DNA of 17,973 bases from Sulfurimonas sp. (GCA_021157665.1 JAGGWE010000094.1:1-17973), one strand, 5' to 3'. Counted from the stretch's first letter, positions 1-8,266 are shown. The notes: generated by a model not told the origin, from the sequence alone. Program-made: numbers and translations.

Positions 1-2209
1 CCATATATTCATCTAGTTCGGCATGTGAGTAAACGATTTTCATACCACGACCACCAAGAACAAAAGATGGACGAACTAGAACTGGAAAACCAAGTTTTTC
101 AGCTATCGGACTTGCTTCCTCTTTTTTGCGAGCTAAACCATTTTCTGGTTGCTTTAGTCCATGCTTGATAACAAAGTTAGAAAACTGCTCTCTATCTTCT
201 GCTAAATCAATTACAGCAGAAGTAGTTCCTGCAATTTTTGCACCAATTTTTGTTAGAGCGTCAGCAAGTTTAAGTGGAGTTTGCCCACCAAAGTGAACGA
301 TAATCCCATCAGGTTGCTCATTTTCTATAACTTCACGAACATGCTCTAAATCAATAGGTTCAAAGTAAAGTACATCAGAAGTATCATAATCAGTTGAAAC
401 AGTTTCAGGATTACAGTTGTACATAATACACTCAATATCCATCTCTTTTAGAGCAAAGGCAGCATGAACACAACAGTAGTCAAACTCAATTCCTTGCCCG
501 ATTCTATTTGGTCCACCACCTAAAATAAGAACTTTTTTCTTATCACTTACACGGTTCTTAACATTTGGAAGTTTAGTGATGTTAGTAGTTGAGTAAAGAT
601 ATGGAGTTAGTGCTTCAAACTCTGCTGAACAAGTATCAACTTCATTAAATTCTAACTGAACTCCTAAATCTTTTCTTGCTTTATATACTTCATTTTCACT
701 AACTGAGTGTTTAGAATTTTTAAGAATTAGTTGTGAAATTCTTTTATCTGAAAAACCATCAACTTTAAGGTTACGCATGAGTTGTTCATTAAAAAGAACT
801 TTATCAGTAATATTTTTTTCTGCTTCAACTATCTCTTGAAGTTGATATAAAAACCATGGGTCAATCGCACAAGTATCAAACATCTCTTCAATGCTCATTC
901 CACGACGAAAACCTTCTGCTACATAAAGCATTCTATCTGCATTTGGACGACGAATTTCATGTTTAATAAACTCTGTATCTGCATCTATCTCATCAAAACC
1001 ACAAAGTCCAGTTTCAAGTGAACAAAGAGCTTTTTGCATAGACTCTTTAAAAGTACGACCAATCGCCATAACTTCACCAACTGATTTCATACTTGTACTT
1101 AAAGTATTTACAGCTTCAGGGAATTTTTCAAATGTAAAACGAGGGATTTTAGTAACAACATAATCGATTACTGGTTCAAATGAGGCTGGAGTTCCAGTAA
1201 TGTCATTTGTAATTTCATCAAGAGTAAAACCAACAGCTAAAAGAGTTGCTACTTTAGCAATAGGATAACCAGTCGCTTTAGAAGCTAGCGCGGATGAACG
1301 AGATACACGAGGATTCATCTCAATAACAATCATTCTACCAGTTTTAGGACAGATTGAAAACTGAACATTAGATCCACCAGTATCAACACCAATCTCTCTT
1401 AAAATATCAAAAGAAGCATTACGCATTCTTTGGTATTCTTTATCAGTTAAAGTAAGTGCAGGTGCAACAGTGATTGAGTCACCAGTATGAACACCCATAG
1501 GATCAAAGTTTTCAATAGCACAAACGATAATACAGTTATCAGCCTTATCACGGATAACTTCCATCTCGTACTCTTTCCAACCAAGCATAGATTCCATGAT
1601 TTCGATTTCATTTACTGGAGAAGCTGATAGACCTTCCTCAGCTAATTTTTTAAACTCTTCCATGTTGTATGCTACACCTGAGCCACCACCTGCAAGTGTA
1701 AAAGAAGCTCTAGAGATTACAGGAAAACCAATCTCTTTTACCACTTCAATCGCTTCATCAACAGTATATGCATTAGCACTTTTTGGTAAATCCATACCGA
1801 TTTTTATCATAGCTTCATTAAAAGCTGAACGATCTTCACCCTTATGGATAGCTTCTGGAGTTGCACCTAAAAACTCTATACCCTCAAGCATCCCTTTTTC
1901 ATACATAGAAGTTGCAACATTCAGTGCAGTTTGTCCACCCATAGTTGGAAGAACTGCATCTACATTTTCAGCTTTAATGATTTTTGCAATAACATCTTCT
2001 TTGATTGGTTCGATATAAGTTCTATCTGCAAATTCTGGATCTGTCATAATAGTTGCAGGATTTGAGTTGATAAGTACCACACGATAACCTAACTCTTTTA
2101 AAGTTTTAACGGCTTGTGTTCCAGAGTAGTCAAACTCACAAGCTTGACCAATAATAATAGGACCAGAACCTATAAGTAAAATAGTTTTAATGTCGGTGCG
2201 TTTTGGCAT
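1..2209 (-). CDS. carB: Carbamoyl-phosphate synthase large chain, 3' end cut by window edge
   Basis: CarB makes carbamoyl phosphate from bicarbonate, ATP and ammonia delivered by the CarA glutaminase, feeding arginine and pyrimidine synthesis in the cytoplasm. The frame is open from the ATG at 2209 to the window edge, giving about 736 residues of a family usually near 1,080. The N-terminus carries the family hallmark around GSGPIIIGQACEFDYSGTQA. The first ATP-grasp half follows (SRASFTLAGGGSG, then EMNPRVSRSSALASKATGYP), then the linker and the start of the second half (LGGGPNRIGQGIEFDYCC, later VRPSFVLGGRGM). The rest of the second ATP-grasp unit and the C-terminal allosteric domain lie outside. 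An AAAGG ribosome site six bases upstream supports the start. It is the last visible gene of the minus-strand run, 71 bases after mreC. carA is not in the window. Confidence 0.97.
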   Translation of the reverse strand, partial: MPKRTDIKTILLIGSGPIIIGQACEFDYSGTQAVKTLKELGYRVVLINSNPATIMTDPEFADRTYIEPIKEDVIAKIIKAENVDAVLPTMGGQTALNVATSMYEKGMLEGIEFLGATPEAIHKGEDRSAFNEAMIKIGMDLPKSANAYTVDEAIEVVKEIGFPVISRASFTLAGGGSGVAYNMEEFKKLAEEGLSASPVNEIEIMESMLGWKEYEMEVIRDKADNCIIVCAIENFDPMGVHTGDSITVAPALTLTDKEYQRMRNASFDILREIGVDTGGSNVQFSICPKTGRMIVIEMNPRVSRSSALASKATGYPIAKVATLLAVGFTLDEITNDITGTPASFEPVIDYVVTKIPRFTFEKFPEAVNTLSTSMKSVGEVMAIGRTFKESMQKALCSLETGLCGFDEIDADTEFIKHEIRRPNADRMLYVAEGFRRGMSIEEMFDTCAIDPWFLYQLQEIVEAEKNITDKVLFNEQLMRNLKVDGFSDKRISQLILKNSKHSVSENEVYKARKDLGVQLEFNEVDTCSAEFEALTPYLYSTTNITKLPNVKNRVSDKKKVLILGGGPNRIGQGIEFDYCCVHAAFALKEMDIECIMYNCNPETVSTDYDTSDVLYFEPIDLEHVREVIENEQPDGIIVHFGGQTPLKLADALTKIGAKIAGTTSAVIDLAEDREQFSNFVIKHGLKQPENGLARKKEEASPIAEKLGFPVLVRPSFVLGGRGMKIVYSHAELDEYM

Positions 2210-2223
2210 TTTTTACCTTTTGA

Positions 2224-2250
2224 ATAATCTCTTAAAAATTTAGAGATTAT
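2224..2250. repeat. AT-rich palindrome between mreC and carB
   Basis: ATAATCTCT at 2224-2232 is repeated in inverted form at 2242-2250 with a nine-base spacer, giving a perfect 9-bp stem. On the minus (transcribed) strand it lies between the mreC stop and the carB ribosome site. No run of T follows it on either strand, so it does not look like a standard intrinsic terminator. It could be an mRNA processing or stability hairpin or a dimeric operator. This is the only structure seen in the 71-base gap. Confidence 0.45.
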
Positions 2251-2280
2251 ATCTAAAAGGCACTTAAGATTTGATGAGTT

Positions 2281-3042
2281 TTATCTCTCTCTTGTAATCA
2301 TATGAAAATAATTTGGGTTATTTGATTTGTAGTATGGTGATATTATTGCAGTCTGAAACCCTTGGGATTTACTTGTTGAGATAACTTTTCCAACTTTCAA
2401 ACCTTTAAAAAAGATTTTATCTAAGCCTGATGTTGTAACTTCATCACCTTCATTTATTTCAAACCATGCAGGGATATATTTTACAACTATATTTTGCTCA
2501 TTATTTCCTTGTGCAATTCCTGGTGCTAATTTTGAGCCAACATGTACAGCATATGTACATTTTATATCTTTATTTAATAGAGCGAGTGGGTGATTATTTT
2601 TTGAGATAACTATACCTGCGACAATCTCTTTATATGTTAAGCCATAAATCTTAGAACTATTATAATCTTCTATCTCTATCCAAAGTCGGTTGAAATTTCC
2701 AAACTCTTCATAAGATATTGTACGAACAAGTTCAACTTTTGGATTAGTTTTTAAGTTTGATTTGTTTGCTTGAAATAGGTCATTTATTTCAGAAGCTAAT
2801 TGTTGCATAACAAGGTGGTTGTGTTCATGATTTTGAAGTTTATTTGTTAATCTAGTTATTTCTGAGGCTTGAAAAAAGTGTTTAGTTATACTGTCTTGTG
2901 TAAATTTTATACCTTGATGATAACTACTCTTTAAATGATTTAAAGATTCAATAAAAGGTGCTTGAATTGTATTTGTGTAGTATATAGCACCAATTAAAAG
3001 TGCAATAAATATCGATAAAAAGCTAAAAAGCTCTTTATTCAT
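2281..3042 (-). CDS. mreC: Rod shape-determining protein MreC
   Basis: MreC is the inner-membrane, periplasm-facing scaffold of the elongasome; it links MreB filaments to the peptidoglycan-making enzymes. The 253-residue product has an N-terminal membrane anchor (about residues 5-25), an amphipathic, probably coiled-coil stretch (about 35-95), and the two-lobed beta domain typical of the family. The late motif GDEVTTSGL followed by KGLKVGKV is diagnostic; the usual proline of the xFPxG motif is phenylalanine here. Its ATG lies inside the end of mreB (8-base overlap), so the two are probably translationally coupled. MreD is not seen downstream; carB follows instead. MreC without an adjacent mreD is, from general knowledge, usual in this phylum. 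Confidence 0.95.
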   Translation of the reverse strand: MNKELFSFLSIFIALLIGAIYYTNTIQAPFIESLNHLKSSYHQGIKFTQDSITKHFFQASEITRLTNKLQNHEHNHLVMQQLASEINDLFQANKSNLKTNPKVELVRTISYEEFGNFNRLWIEIEDYNSSKIYGLTYKEIVAGIVISKNNHPLALLNKDIKCTYAVHVGSKLAPGIAQGNNEQNIVVKYIPAWFEINEGDEVTTSGLDKIFFKGLKVGKVISTSKSQGFQTAIISPYYKSNNPNYFHMITRER

Positions 3043-4072
3043 TGTCGAAAAGTTCTTGTAGTAAATCTATCTCTTCAAGAGCACGACCAGTTCCTCTGGC
3101 AACTGCTAAAAGTGGTTCATCTGCTACAAAAACAGGAATTTTAACTATATCTGATAAATACTTATCAAGTTGTCGAATTAAAGCACCACCACCAGTTAAG
3201 ATAATACCATGGTTTACAATATCTCCAGCTAAGTCTGGTGGCATTTTTTCAAGCACATCACGAAGAGCTTCAGCGATCTCTACAAGTGGTTCTTTCATAG
3301 CTTCTCTAGCATCTTCACTTGTTAATTCAACTGAACTTAAAAGTCCTTCAACTTGATCTCTACCATTAACAATCATTGTTAATTCTTTATCAAGTACAAC
3401 TGCAGTTCCTATGTTAATTTTTATCTCTTCTGCAACTCTTTCACCAATAAGAAGATTGTATTTTTTTCTAACATAGCTAACAATCCCTTGATCTATTTTA
3501 TCTCCAGCAGTACGGATAGATTTAGAAAGTACAAGTCCACCAAGTGAAACAACCCCAATCTCTGTTGTACCACCACCAATATCAACAACTAAGTTTCCTT
3601 TAGGTTCACGAATGTCAATACCTGAACCGATAGCTGCTGCCATTGGTTCTTCTATAAGAAATACTTCTCTTGCTCCTGCACTTAAAGCTGATTCACGAAC
3701 AGCTTTTCTCTCAACTTGAGTTAAACCATATGGAACACATATAATAATTCTAGGAGAGATTAAACTACTTCTTCCATGAGCTTTTTCTATAAATTTTCTA
3801 ATCATTTTTTCAGTCATATCAAAATCAGCAATAACACCATCTCTCATTGGACGGATTGCTTTAATATTTCCTGGAGTTTTACCAACCATATCTTTTGCTT
3901 CTTGCCCAACAGCTAAAACTCTTTGTTGACCATATTTTTCAGTTTTTACAGCAACAACAGAAGGTTCATTGATTATAATTCCTCTACCTTTAGCAATTAC
4001 AATTGTATTTGCAGTTCCTAAATCTATTGATAAGTCGTTAGAAAATAATCCGACTATTTTATTAAATATCAT
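3035..4072 (-). CDS. mreB: Rod shape-determining protein MreB (bacterial actin)
   Basis: MreB is the actin-like ATPase that forms membrane-bound filaments and steers lateral cell-wall synthesis. The 345-residue length is normal for the family. Actin-fold signatures are visible in order: phosphate 1 loop DLGTANT at residues 17-23, the phosphate 2 region VVDIGGGTTEIGV at about residue 164, and the adenosine motif ILTGGGALI near residue 291. An AAGG ribosome site seven bases before the ATG overlaps the stop codon of clpX, whose end is nine bases upstream. The 3' end overlaps mreC. The clpX-mreB-mreC order ties cell shape to the envelope genes upstream (lpxA, fabZ). No unusual features were seen. 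Confidence 0.98.
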   Translation of the reverse strand: MIFNKIVGLFSNDLSIDLGTANTIVIAKGRGIIINEPSVVAVKTEKYGQQRVLAVGQEAKDMVGKTPGNIKAIRPMRDGVIADFDMTEKMIRKFIEKAHGRSSLISPRIIICVPYGLTQVERKAVRESALSAGAREVFLIEEPMAAAIGSGIDIREPKGNLVVDIGGGTTEIGVVSLGGLVLSKSIRTAGDKIDQGIVSYVRKKYNLLIGERVAEEIKINIGTAVVLDKELTMIVNGRDQVEGLLSSVELTSEDAREAMKEPLVEIAEALRDVLEKMPPDLAGDIVNHGIILTGGGALIRQLDKYLSDIVKIPVFVADEPLLAVARGTGRALEEIDLLQELFDNE

Positions 4073-4081
4073 ATTTGTGCC

Positions 4082-5326
4082 TTATGCTGTTTTTTTAGTT
4101 TGTTTTTTTATATATATAGGTGCTTCACCCTTATCAATAACATCTTTAGTTATTAAAACTTCATAACCACCGTATTCAGGAAGTTCATACATAATATCTA
4201 TCATGTTTTCTTCTAAAATTGCACGAAGTCCACGAGCTCCAGTTTTTCTTTTTATAGCTTTTGCAGCAATTGAAATTAGTGCATCATCTTCAAAATTAAG
4301 TTCAACTTCATCAATTGAGAAAAGTTTTTTATATTGTTTAATAAGAGAGTTTTTTGGCTCAGTTAAAATACGAACCATATCTTCTTCTGTAATCTCATTT
4401 AGTGAAGCGATGATAGGAAGACGACCAACAAGTTCAGGGATAAGTCCATAATGAACTAAGTCATCAGGTTCAACCATATCGTAAGTCATTTTTTGTTCAT
4501 CTTTAGTTTTCTTATCGTGACCAAAACCTAAAACATTTTCACCCTGTTTTTTCTTTAAAATCTCATCAAGACCATCAAAAGCACCACCACAGATAAATAA
4601 TATACCTGTTGTATCAATAGAAGTGAATTCTTGATTAGGGTGTTTTCTTCCACCTTTTGGTGGGATGTTTACCTGCGCACCTTCTATAATTTTTAAAAGT
4701 GCTTGTTGAACACCTTCACCAGATACATCTCTAGTGATAGAGCGATTTTCACTCATTCTTGAGATTTTATCTACTTCATCTATAAAAACTATCCCTTGCT
4801 CAGCTTTTTTTATATCACCATCAGCAGCTTGAAGAAGTTTAGTTAAAATATTTTCAACATCTTCTCCAACATATCCAGCTTCTGTTAAGCTCGTAGCATC
4901 TGCTATGGCTATAGGAACATTTAAAACTCTAGCAATAGTTTGAGCCATAAGTGTTTTACCAGAACCAGTTGGACCGATAAGTAAAACATTTGATTTTGCA
5001 ATCTCTGTATCATCATCGAGTGACTCTGTATCTTTAAAAATTCTTTTATAGTGGTTATATACAGCTACACTTAAAAGTTTTCTAGCTCTCTCTTGACCGA
5101 TAATATATTCACCTAAAAAATTGTTTAACTCTTTTGGTGTCATAAGTTTTGTAACTGCATCAACTAACTCTTTGTCTTGAGTAGTGTTTGTTACTTTTTC
5201 ATCTCCAAACATAATTTTATATGCAGAAGTTACACAGTTTTTACAAATATAAACACCATTACCAGCGATTAAAGGATTTAAATCACTTTCTACAGCATCA
5301 CAAAAGCTACATTTTCTACTTATCAT
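4082..5326 (-). CDS. clpX: ATP-dependent Clp protease ATP-binding subunit ClpX
   Basis: ClpX is the AAA+ unfoldase that feeds tagged substrates to the ClpP protease in the cytoplasm. The 414-residue product has the N-terminal C4 zinc domain (Cys 6, 9, 28, 31) for substrate and adaptor recognition. It then shows Walker A GPTGSGKT at 118-125, pore-1 loop GYVG at 151-154, Walker B IVFIDE at 179-184, pore-2 RKH at 227-229, and the ClpP-docking loop as LGFG at 266-269 in place of the more common IGFG. The start codon overlaps the lpxA stop as ATGA, indicating translational coupling. clpP is not adjacent, unlike in many proteobacteria where clpP-clpX are paired. Confidence 0.98.
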   Translation of the reverse strand: MISRKCSFCDAVESDLNPLIAGNGVYICKNCVTSAYKIMFGDEKVTNTTQDKELVDAVTKLMTPKELNNFLGEYIIGQERARKLLSVAVYNHYKRIFKDTESLDDDTEIAKSNVLLIGPTGSGKTLMAQTIARVLNVPIAIADATSLTEAGYVGEDVENILTKLLQAADGDIKKAEQGIVFIDEVDKISRMSENRSITRDVSGEGVQQALLKIIEGAQVNIPPKGGRKHPNQEFTSIDTTGILFICGGAFDGLDEILKKKQGENVLGFGHDKKTKDEQKMTYDMVEPDDLVHYGLIPELVGRLPIIASLNEITEEDMVRILTEPKNSLIKQYKKLFSIDEVELNFEDDALISIAAKAIKRKTGARGLRAILEENMIDIMYELPEYGGYEVLITKDVIDKGEAPIYIKKQTKKTA

Positions 5327-6108
5327 ATGTTCTTTCTCTCAAATGGGATTCCTCTTTTTGTTTTTAATACAAAGTCACACAAGTCATTTACATAATGGTT
5401 TGTTGTCTCTTCTAATATTTTACTTGCTGTCTCTTTTAGTGGTTGACCAGATTCAAACAGTTCTCTATAGGCAGATTTTAGTGCATTTATATCATCTCTC
5501 TCTAGCTTGCGTCTAAGTCCAGTTAGATTAAGTCCTCTTAAACTTGCACGATTTCCCTCTGCCATACAAAATGGTGGTACATCTTGAGCAAGAGCTGAAG
5601 CTCCACCAACCATCGCGTAATCACCAATATGGATAAATTGATGAATAGGTGTCATTCCACCAATTACAACGAAATCACCAAGTTCCACATGCCCAGCTAA
5701 GGTAGCGGCATTTGCTAAAATACAGTGATTTCCGATGATAACATCATGACCAAGGTGAACATAGCCCATAAAAAGGTTATGATTTCCAACAATCGTTTTA
5801 CCACCACCACCTTTAGTTCCAGGGTTAAAAAGTGTAAACTCTCTGATAGTATTGTTATCGCCAATTATTAGTTCAACATCTTCACCATTAAACTTTAAAT
5901 CTTGTGGGATAGAACCAATCACGGCATGTGAAAATATTTTATTGTTTTTGCCAATAGTTGTTTTTCCGTAAATACAAGAGTTTTGTGCGATTGTAGTTCC
6001 CTCGCCAATAATTGATTGACTTGATACAAAACAAAAAGCACCAATTTCTACATTTTCACCAATAACAGCACCATCTTCGATTATGGCATGTGGGGATATT
6101 TTGCTCAA
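5323..6108 (-). CDS. lpxA: Acyl-ACP--UDP-N-acetylglucosamine O-acyltransferase LpxA
   Basis: LpxA catalyses the first step of lipid A synthesis, moving a 3-hydroxyacyl chain from ACP to UDP-GlcNAc. The 261-residue product is a left-handed beta helix built of hexapeptide repeats (ISPHAIIEDGAVIGENVEIG and onward), with the catalytic histidine expected at His121 in HLGHD and an alpha-helical C-terminus containing GLRRK. The start codon is TTG at 6108-6106, preceded by AAGG that begins at the fabZ stop, eight bases upstream. Homologues begin at the same place, and no ATG fits better. fabZ-lpxA adjacency is typical because FabZ and LpxA compete for the same 3-hydroxyacyl-ACP pool. Three copies of the GGCATGTG octamer fall in this gene. 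Confidence 0.97.
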   Translation of the reverse strand: MSKISPHAIIEDGAVIGENVEIGAFCFVSSQSIIGEGTTIAQNSCIYGKTTIGKNNKIFSHAVIGSIPQDLKFNGEDVELIIGDNNTIREFTLFNPGTKGGGGKTIVGNHNLFMGYVHLGHDVIIGNHCILANAATLAGHVELGDFVVIGGMTPIHQFIHIGDYAMVGGASALAQDVPPFCMAEGNRASLRGLNLTGLRRKLERDDINALKSAYRELFESGQPLKETASKILEETTNHYVNDLCDFVLKTKRGIPFERKNI

Positions 6109-6119
6109 AATATTAACCT

Positions 6120-6566
6120 TTATTTATCAACAATCATAGCTTTTAGTTCAGCTTGAGAAACTAAAGTATCATCAACGAAAGCTTTACCATCAAGTACCCA
6201 GATAGCACCTTTTTGCTTGATAACATTAATACGGTATTCTAGTCTATCACCTGGTTTTACTGGAGCACGAAATTTTGCTTTATCTATACTCATAAAATAA
6301 ACAACTTTATTTGCTGCTTCCTCTTTAGTCATATCCATGCTTTTAAATGCTAAAATACCACCAGCTTGAGCCATACCTTCTAAAATCATAACACCTGGGT
6401 AGATAGGGTGACCTGGGAAATGACCTTGAAATACATTGTCTCCAATAGTTACATTTTTATATCCAGTAAGTGATTCATTTTGAACAACATCTGTAACACG
6501 ATCTAAAAGTAAAAAAGGGTAACGGTGAGGAATGATTTCTTGAATTTCCATAACATCCATAGTCAT
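6120..6566 (-). CDS. fabZ: 3-hydroxyacyl-[acyl-carrier-protein] dehydratase FabZ
   Basis: FabZ dehydrates 3-hydroxyacyl-ACP to trans-2-enoyl-ACP in fatty acid elongation. The hot-dog-fold signature GHFPGHPIYPG carries the catalytic histidine (His49 with this start) and LEGMAQ the catalytic glutamate (Glu63). I chose the ATG at 6566 (148 residues) because an AAGG ribosome site lies eight bases upstream and the family usually begins a few residues before MEIQEI. An in-frame ATG at 6596 would add ten residues and has AGGG only four bases before it, so it cannot be excluded. It sits between queH and lpxA in the minus-strand run, 11 bases before the lpxA start. Confidence 0.95.
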   Translation of the reverse strand: MTMDVMEIQEIIPHRYPFLLLDRVTDVVQNESLTGYKNVTIGDNVFQGHFPGHPIYPGVMILEGMAQAGGILAFKSMDMTKEEAANKVVYFMSIDKAKFRAPVKPGDRLEYRINVIKQKGAIWVLDGKAFVDDTLVSQAELKAMIVDK

Positions 6567-6612
6567 ATGTAAAGCCTTATAAATAATTTCGACCATTTTA
6601 CCCTAATTTACA

Positions 6613-7695
6613 TTATAAAATGATTAGTTTTTCTCTGACATCTTCGTAAGTTTTTGAATCAAGTTCTATCGTAAGCTTGGCATGTGGGATTTTATTAACT
6701 ACAATAATTGGTGTAAGATTGTAATTCCCACATGCCAAGATGTTTCTGAATTTAAATTCATCATCAAAACTTGGAGGATTGAAAATCAACTCTTTTATAT
6801 TTTTATAGTTTGTTTGGCATTTGGAGTTAAAGTGTTCTAAATTGATAAATATAATCTCTTCTCGATTAAAATAGTGGATATTTTTATCTTCAAACTCTAT
6901 ACGACCTTGAGCTTTTTTTCTTGGGAGAGTTGAGTAAGAAAGTGCATAAGCTGGTAGAACTTCTTTTTTGCCAAGGAGGAGTTTAAAATTAAATTGACGG
7001 TAGTTTAAAAACTTTTGTTTTATGATTTTATATTTTATACCTTTATTTTCAAGTGAATTTCGATACTTATATATCTCTAATCTTTCTTCAATTGAAGCAG
7101 GTAAAGTTTGCCCAGAAATAGGAGAAAACATCTCATCCATTAAACGGTCTTGTTGCTCTCTTTGCATCCTTAAACCAAAAATACAACCACAATAATCTTG
7201 ACGGTAAAGTTGTTGCTCTTTTGTTACACGAGATTGATCTTGTGTTCCACCATCAGAGCGATAATCAACGGCGATAAACTCAACTCCATGTTTTTTATAA
7301 AATTCATCACCAACTTTTTTTAGTTGTTCTTGAGATTTTAAGGGGCTAACAAGTAGTGTTGTAGTGATTTTATTTTCACCAATCTCAAGAGCTTTTTTTG
7401 CACTTACAATAAAACGCTTATCAAAACAAACTTCACAGCGAGCACCTTTTTCAGGTTCATTTTCAAGTCCAGCAACTGCTTGAAGCCAGTTTTCATAATC
7501 GTATTCACCCTCTAATAGTTCAATGCCAAGTTTTTTACAAGAGCGTTCAACATCTAAAAGTCTAAGTTGATATTCAGAATATGGATGGATATTAGGGTCG
7601 TAAAAAAAGCCGATTAGCTTTTCATGAGGATAGTCCTGTTGTAGCTTCTCTAAAAAAAAGTGAGAGTCAACGCTACAACAAATATGGACTAAGAT
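6613..7695 (-). CDS. queH: Epoxyqueuosine reductase QueH, no canonical start codon
   Basis: QueH reduces epoxyqueuosine to queuosine in tRNA, the last step of the modification, and is an iron-sulfur enzyme unrelated to QueG. The conserved cysteines appear in order: HICCS near the N-terminus, CEVCF, and YCGC. These precede a long C-terminal extension found in this phylum, for about 360 residues in total. The frame is closed by TAG at 7710-7708, and no ATG, GTG or TTG occurs in frame before the essential cysteines; the first in-frame ATG is at 7167, after YCGC. The start is therefore placed at ATC (7695-7693), directly before LVHICCS where homologues have methionine. ATC is two bases after the cyclophilin stop, with a weak GAGAG about eight bases upstream. 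Loss of the start by mutation or sequencing error is the alternative. Confidence 0.85.
   Translation of the reverse strand: MLVHICCSVDSHFFLEKLQQDYPHEKLIGFFYDPNIHPYSEYQLRLLDVERSCKKLGIELLEGEYDYENWLQAVAGLENEPEKGARCEVCFDKRFIVSAKKALEIGENKITTTLLVSPLKSQEQLKKVGDEFYKKHGVEFIAVDYRSDGGTQDQSRVTKEQQLYRQDYCGCIFGLRMQREQQDRLMDEMFSPISGQTLPASIEERLEIYKYRNSLENKGIKYKIIKQKFLNYRQFNFKLLLGKKEVLPAYALSYSTLPRKKAQGRIEFEDKNIHYFNREEIIFINLEHFNSKCQTNYKNIKELIFNPPSFDDEFKFRNILACGNYNLTPIIVVNKIPHAKLTIELDSKTYEDVREKLIIL
6676..6739. repeat. 14-bp perfect inverted repeat inside queH
   Basis: CTTGGCATGTGGGA at 6676-6689 and its exact reverse complement at 6726-6739 are separated by 36 bases. Both arms lie in the 3' part of queH and encode LACGN and KIPHAKL in the QueH reading frame. 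Each arm contains one copy of the window-wide octamer GGCATGTG. In mRNA the arms could form a strong stem about 60 bases before the queH stop. Confidence 0.8.
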
Positions 7696-7696
7696 A

Positions 7697-8200
7697 TTAC
7701 TTGCTCTCTACAACAGAGATAGAGTTAATCGCATCTTGCCCTTGAATCTGACTAAGAACTTTAAAGCTTTCTTCATCATCTTCCTCGATAGCACCAAAAA
7801 CAGTGTGAATACCATCTAGGTGTGGAGTATCAACAAAAGTGATGAAAAATTGGCTTCCACCAGTGTTTGGTCCAGCATGTGCCATTGAAAGTGTACCAGG
7901 TCTGTGAACTGAAGTGTTAGTTGATGTTTCACAAGCAATAACCCAGTCAGGTCCACCAGTTCCAGTACCAAGTGGACAACCACCCTGAGCCATGAAACTA
8001 GGGATTACACGGTGAAAACTTAAGTTATTGTAAAAACCTGTATTTGCTAAGTGTGCAAAGTTTGCAACTGTATTTGGTGCTTCATCTGGAAAAAGTTTTA
8101 ACCAAATATCACCTTTACTTGTAGATACTTTTGCGTATTGTTGTTTTAGTGAATCTTCTGCACTAATATTGTAATCTTTTAATTGTGTTTTTCCAAACAT
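7697..8200 (-). CDS. Cyclophilin-type peptidyl-prolyl cis-trans isomerase
   Basis: The enzyme isomerises X-proline bonds and helps protein folding. The 167-residue product is a single cyclophilin domain without a signal peptide, so cytoplasmic (PpiB-like). Motifs in order are FHRVIPSFMAQGG (Arg64, Phe69, Gln72), GPNTGGSQFFIT (Gln117, Phe119) and HLDGIHTVFG; the tryptophan of human cyclophilin A is replaced by His127, as is common in bacteria. An AAAGG ribosome site six bases before the ATG and a TATAAT box at 8233-8228 make it the first gene of the minus-strand run. Its stop codon lies two bases before the inferred start of queH, so queH translation may depend on ribosomes finishing this gene. 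Confidence 0.95.
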   Translation of the reverse strand: MFGKTQLKDYNISAEDSLKQQYAKVSTSKGDIWLKLFPDEAPNTVANFAHLANTGFYNNLSFHRVIPSFMAQGGCPLGTGTGGPDWVIACETSTNTSVHRPGTLSMAHAGPNTGGSQFFITFVDTPHLDGIHTVFGAIEEDDEESFKVLSQIQGQDAINSISVVESK

Positions 8201-8227
8201 TGTAAGCCTTTATATTTTAATTTTGCA

Positions 8228-8233
8228 ATTATA
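8228..8233 (-). promoter_or_regulatory. Putative -10 box for the cyclophilin-to-carB run
   Basis: On the minus strand a perfect TATAAT lies at 8233-8228, with AT-rich DNA upstream and no clear -35, as is usual for the main sigma factor in Campylobacterota. Transcription would begin near 8221, giving a leader of about 20 bases that contains the AAAGG ribosome site. It faces away from the kinase promoter in the same 66-base gap. Confidence 0.6.
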
Positions 8234-8254
8234 GTTAAATTTTTTAAATCTTAG

Positions 8255-8260
8255 TATAAT
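8255..8260 (+). promoter_or_regulatory. Putative -10 box of the two-component genes, leaderless
   Basis: A perfect TATAAT at 8255-8260 is followed by six bases and then the kinase ATG at 8267. With the usual spacing the first transcribed base is the A of the ATG, so the mRNA would have no leader. No ribosome-binding site is present in the interval, which fits. Confidence 0.6.
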
Positions 8261-8266
8261 CTTTTT

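Noticed and set aside
1596..2018. Long open frame on the plus strand opposite carB
   Set aside because: It is serine/proline-rich antisense noise over a highly conserved ATP-grasp region; similar antisense frames opposite mreB (3042-3356), clpX (4203-4451) and the DUF294 gene (14090-14275), and a shifted frame in acs (17172-17432), were dropped for the same reason.
2224..2250. Palindrome as a rho-independent terminator of mreC
   Set aside because: The stem is almost only A and T, and no run of T follows it on the transcribed strand.
6613..7167. A 184-codon frame starting at the ATG at 7167 taken as a complete gene
   Set aside because: The same frame continues upstream through YCGC, CEVCF and HICCS, so this ATG is internal to queH and would give a protein without its metal site.
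8201..8266. A small gene or RNA in the divergent gap
   Set aside because: The 66 bases are fully used by two divergent promoters and a ribosome site; no reading frame or stable stem was seen.
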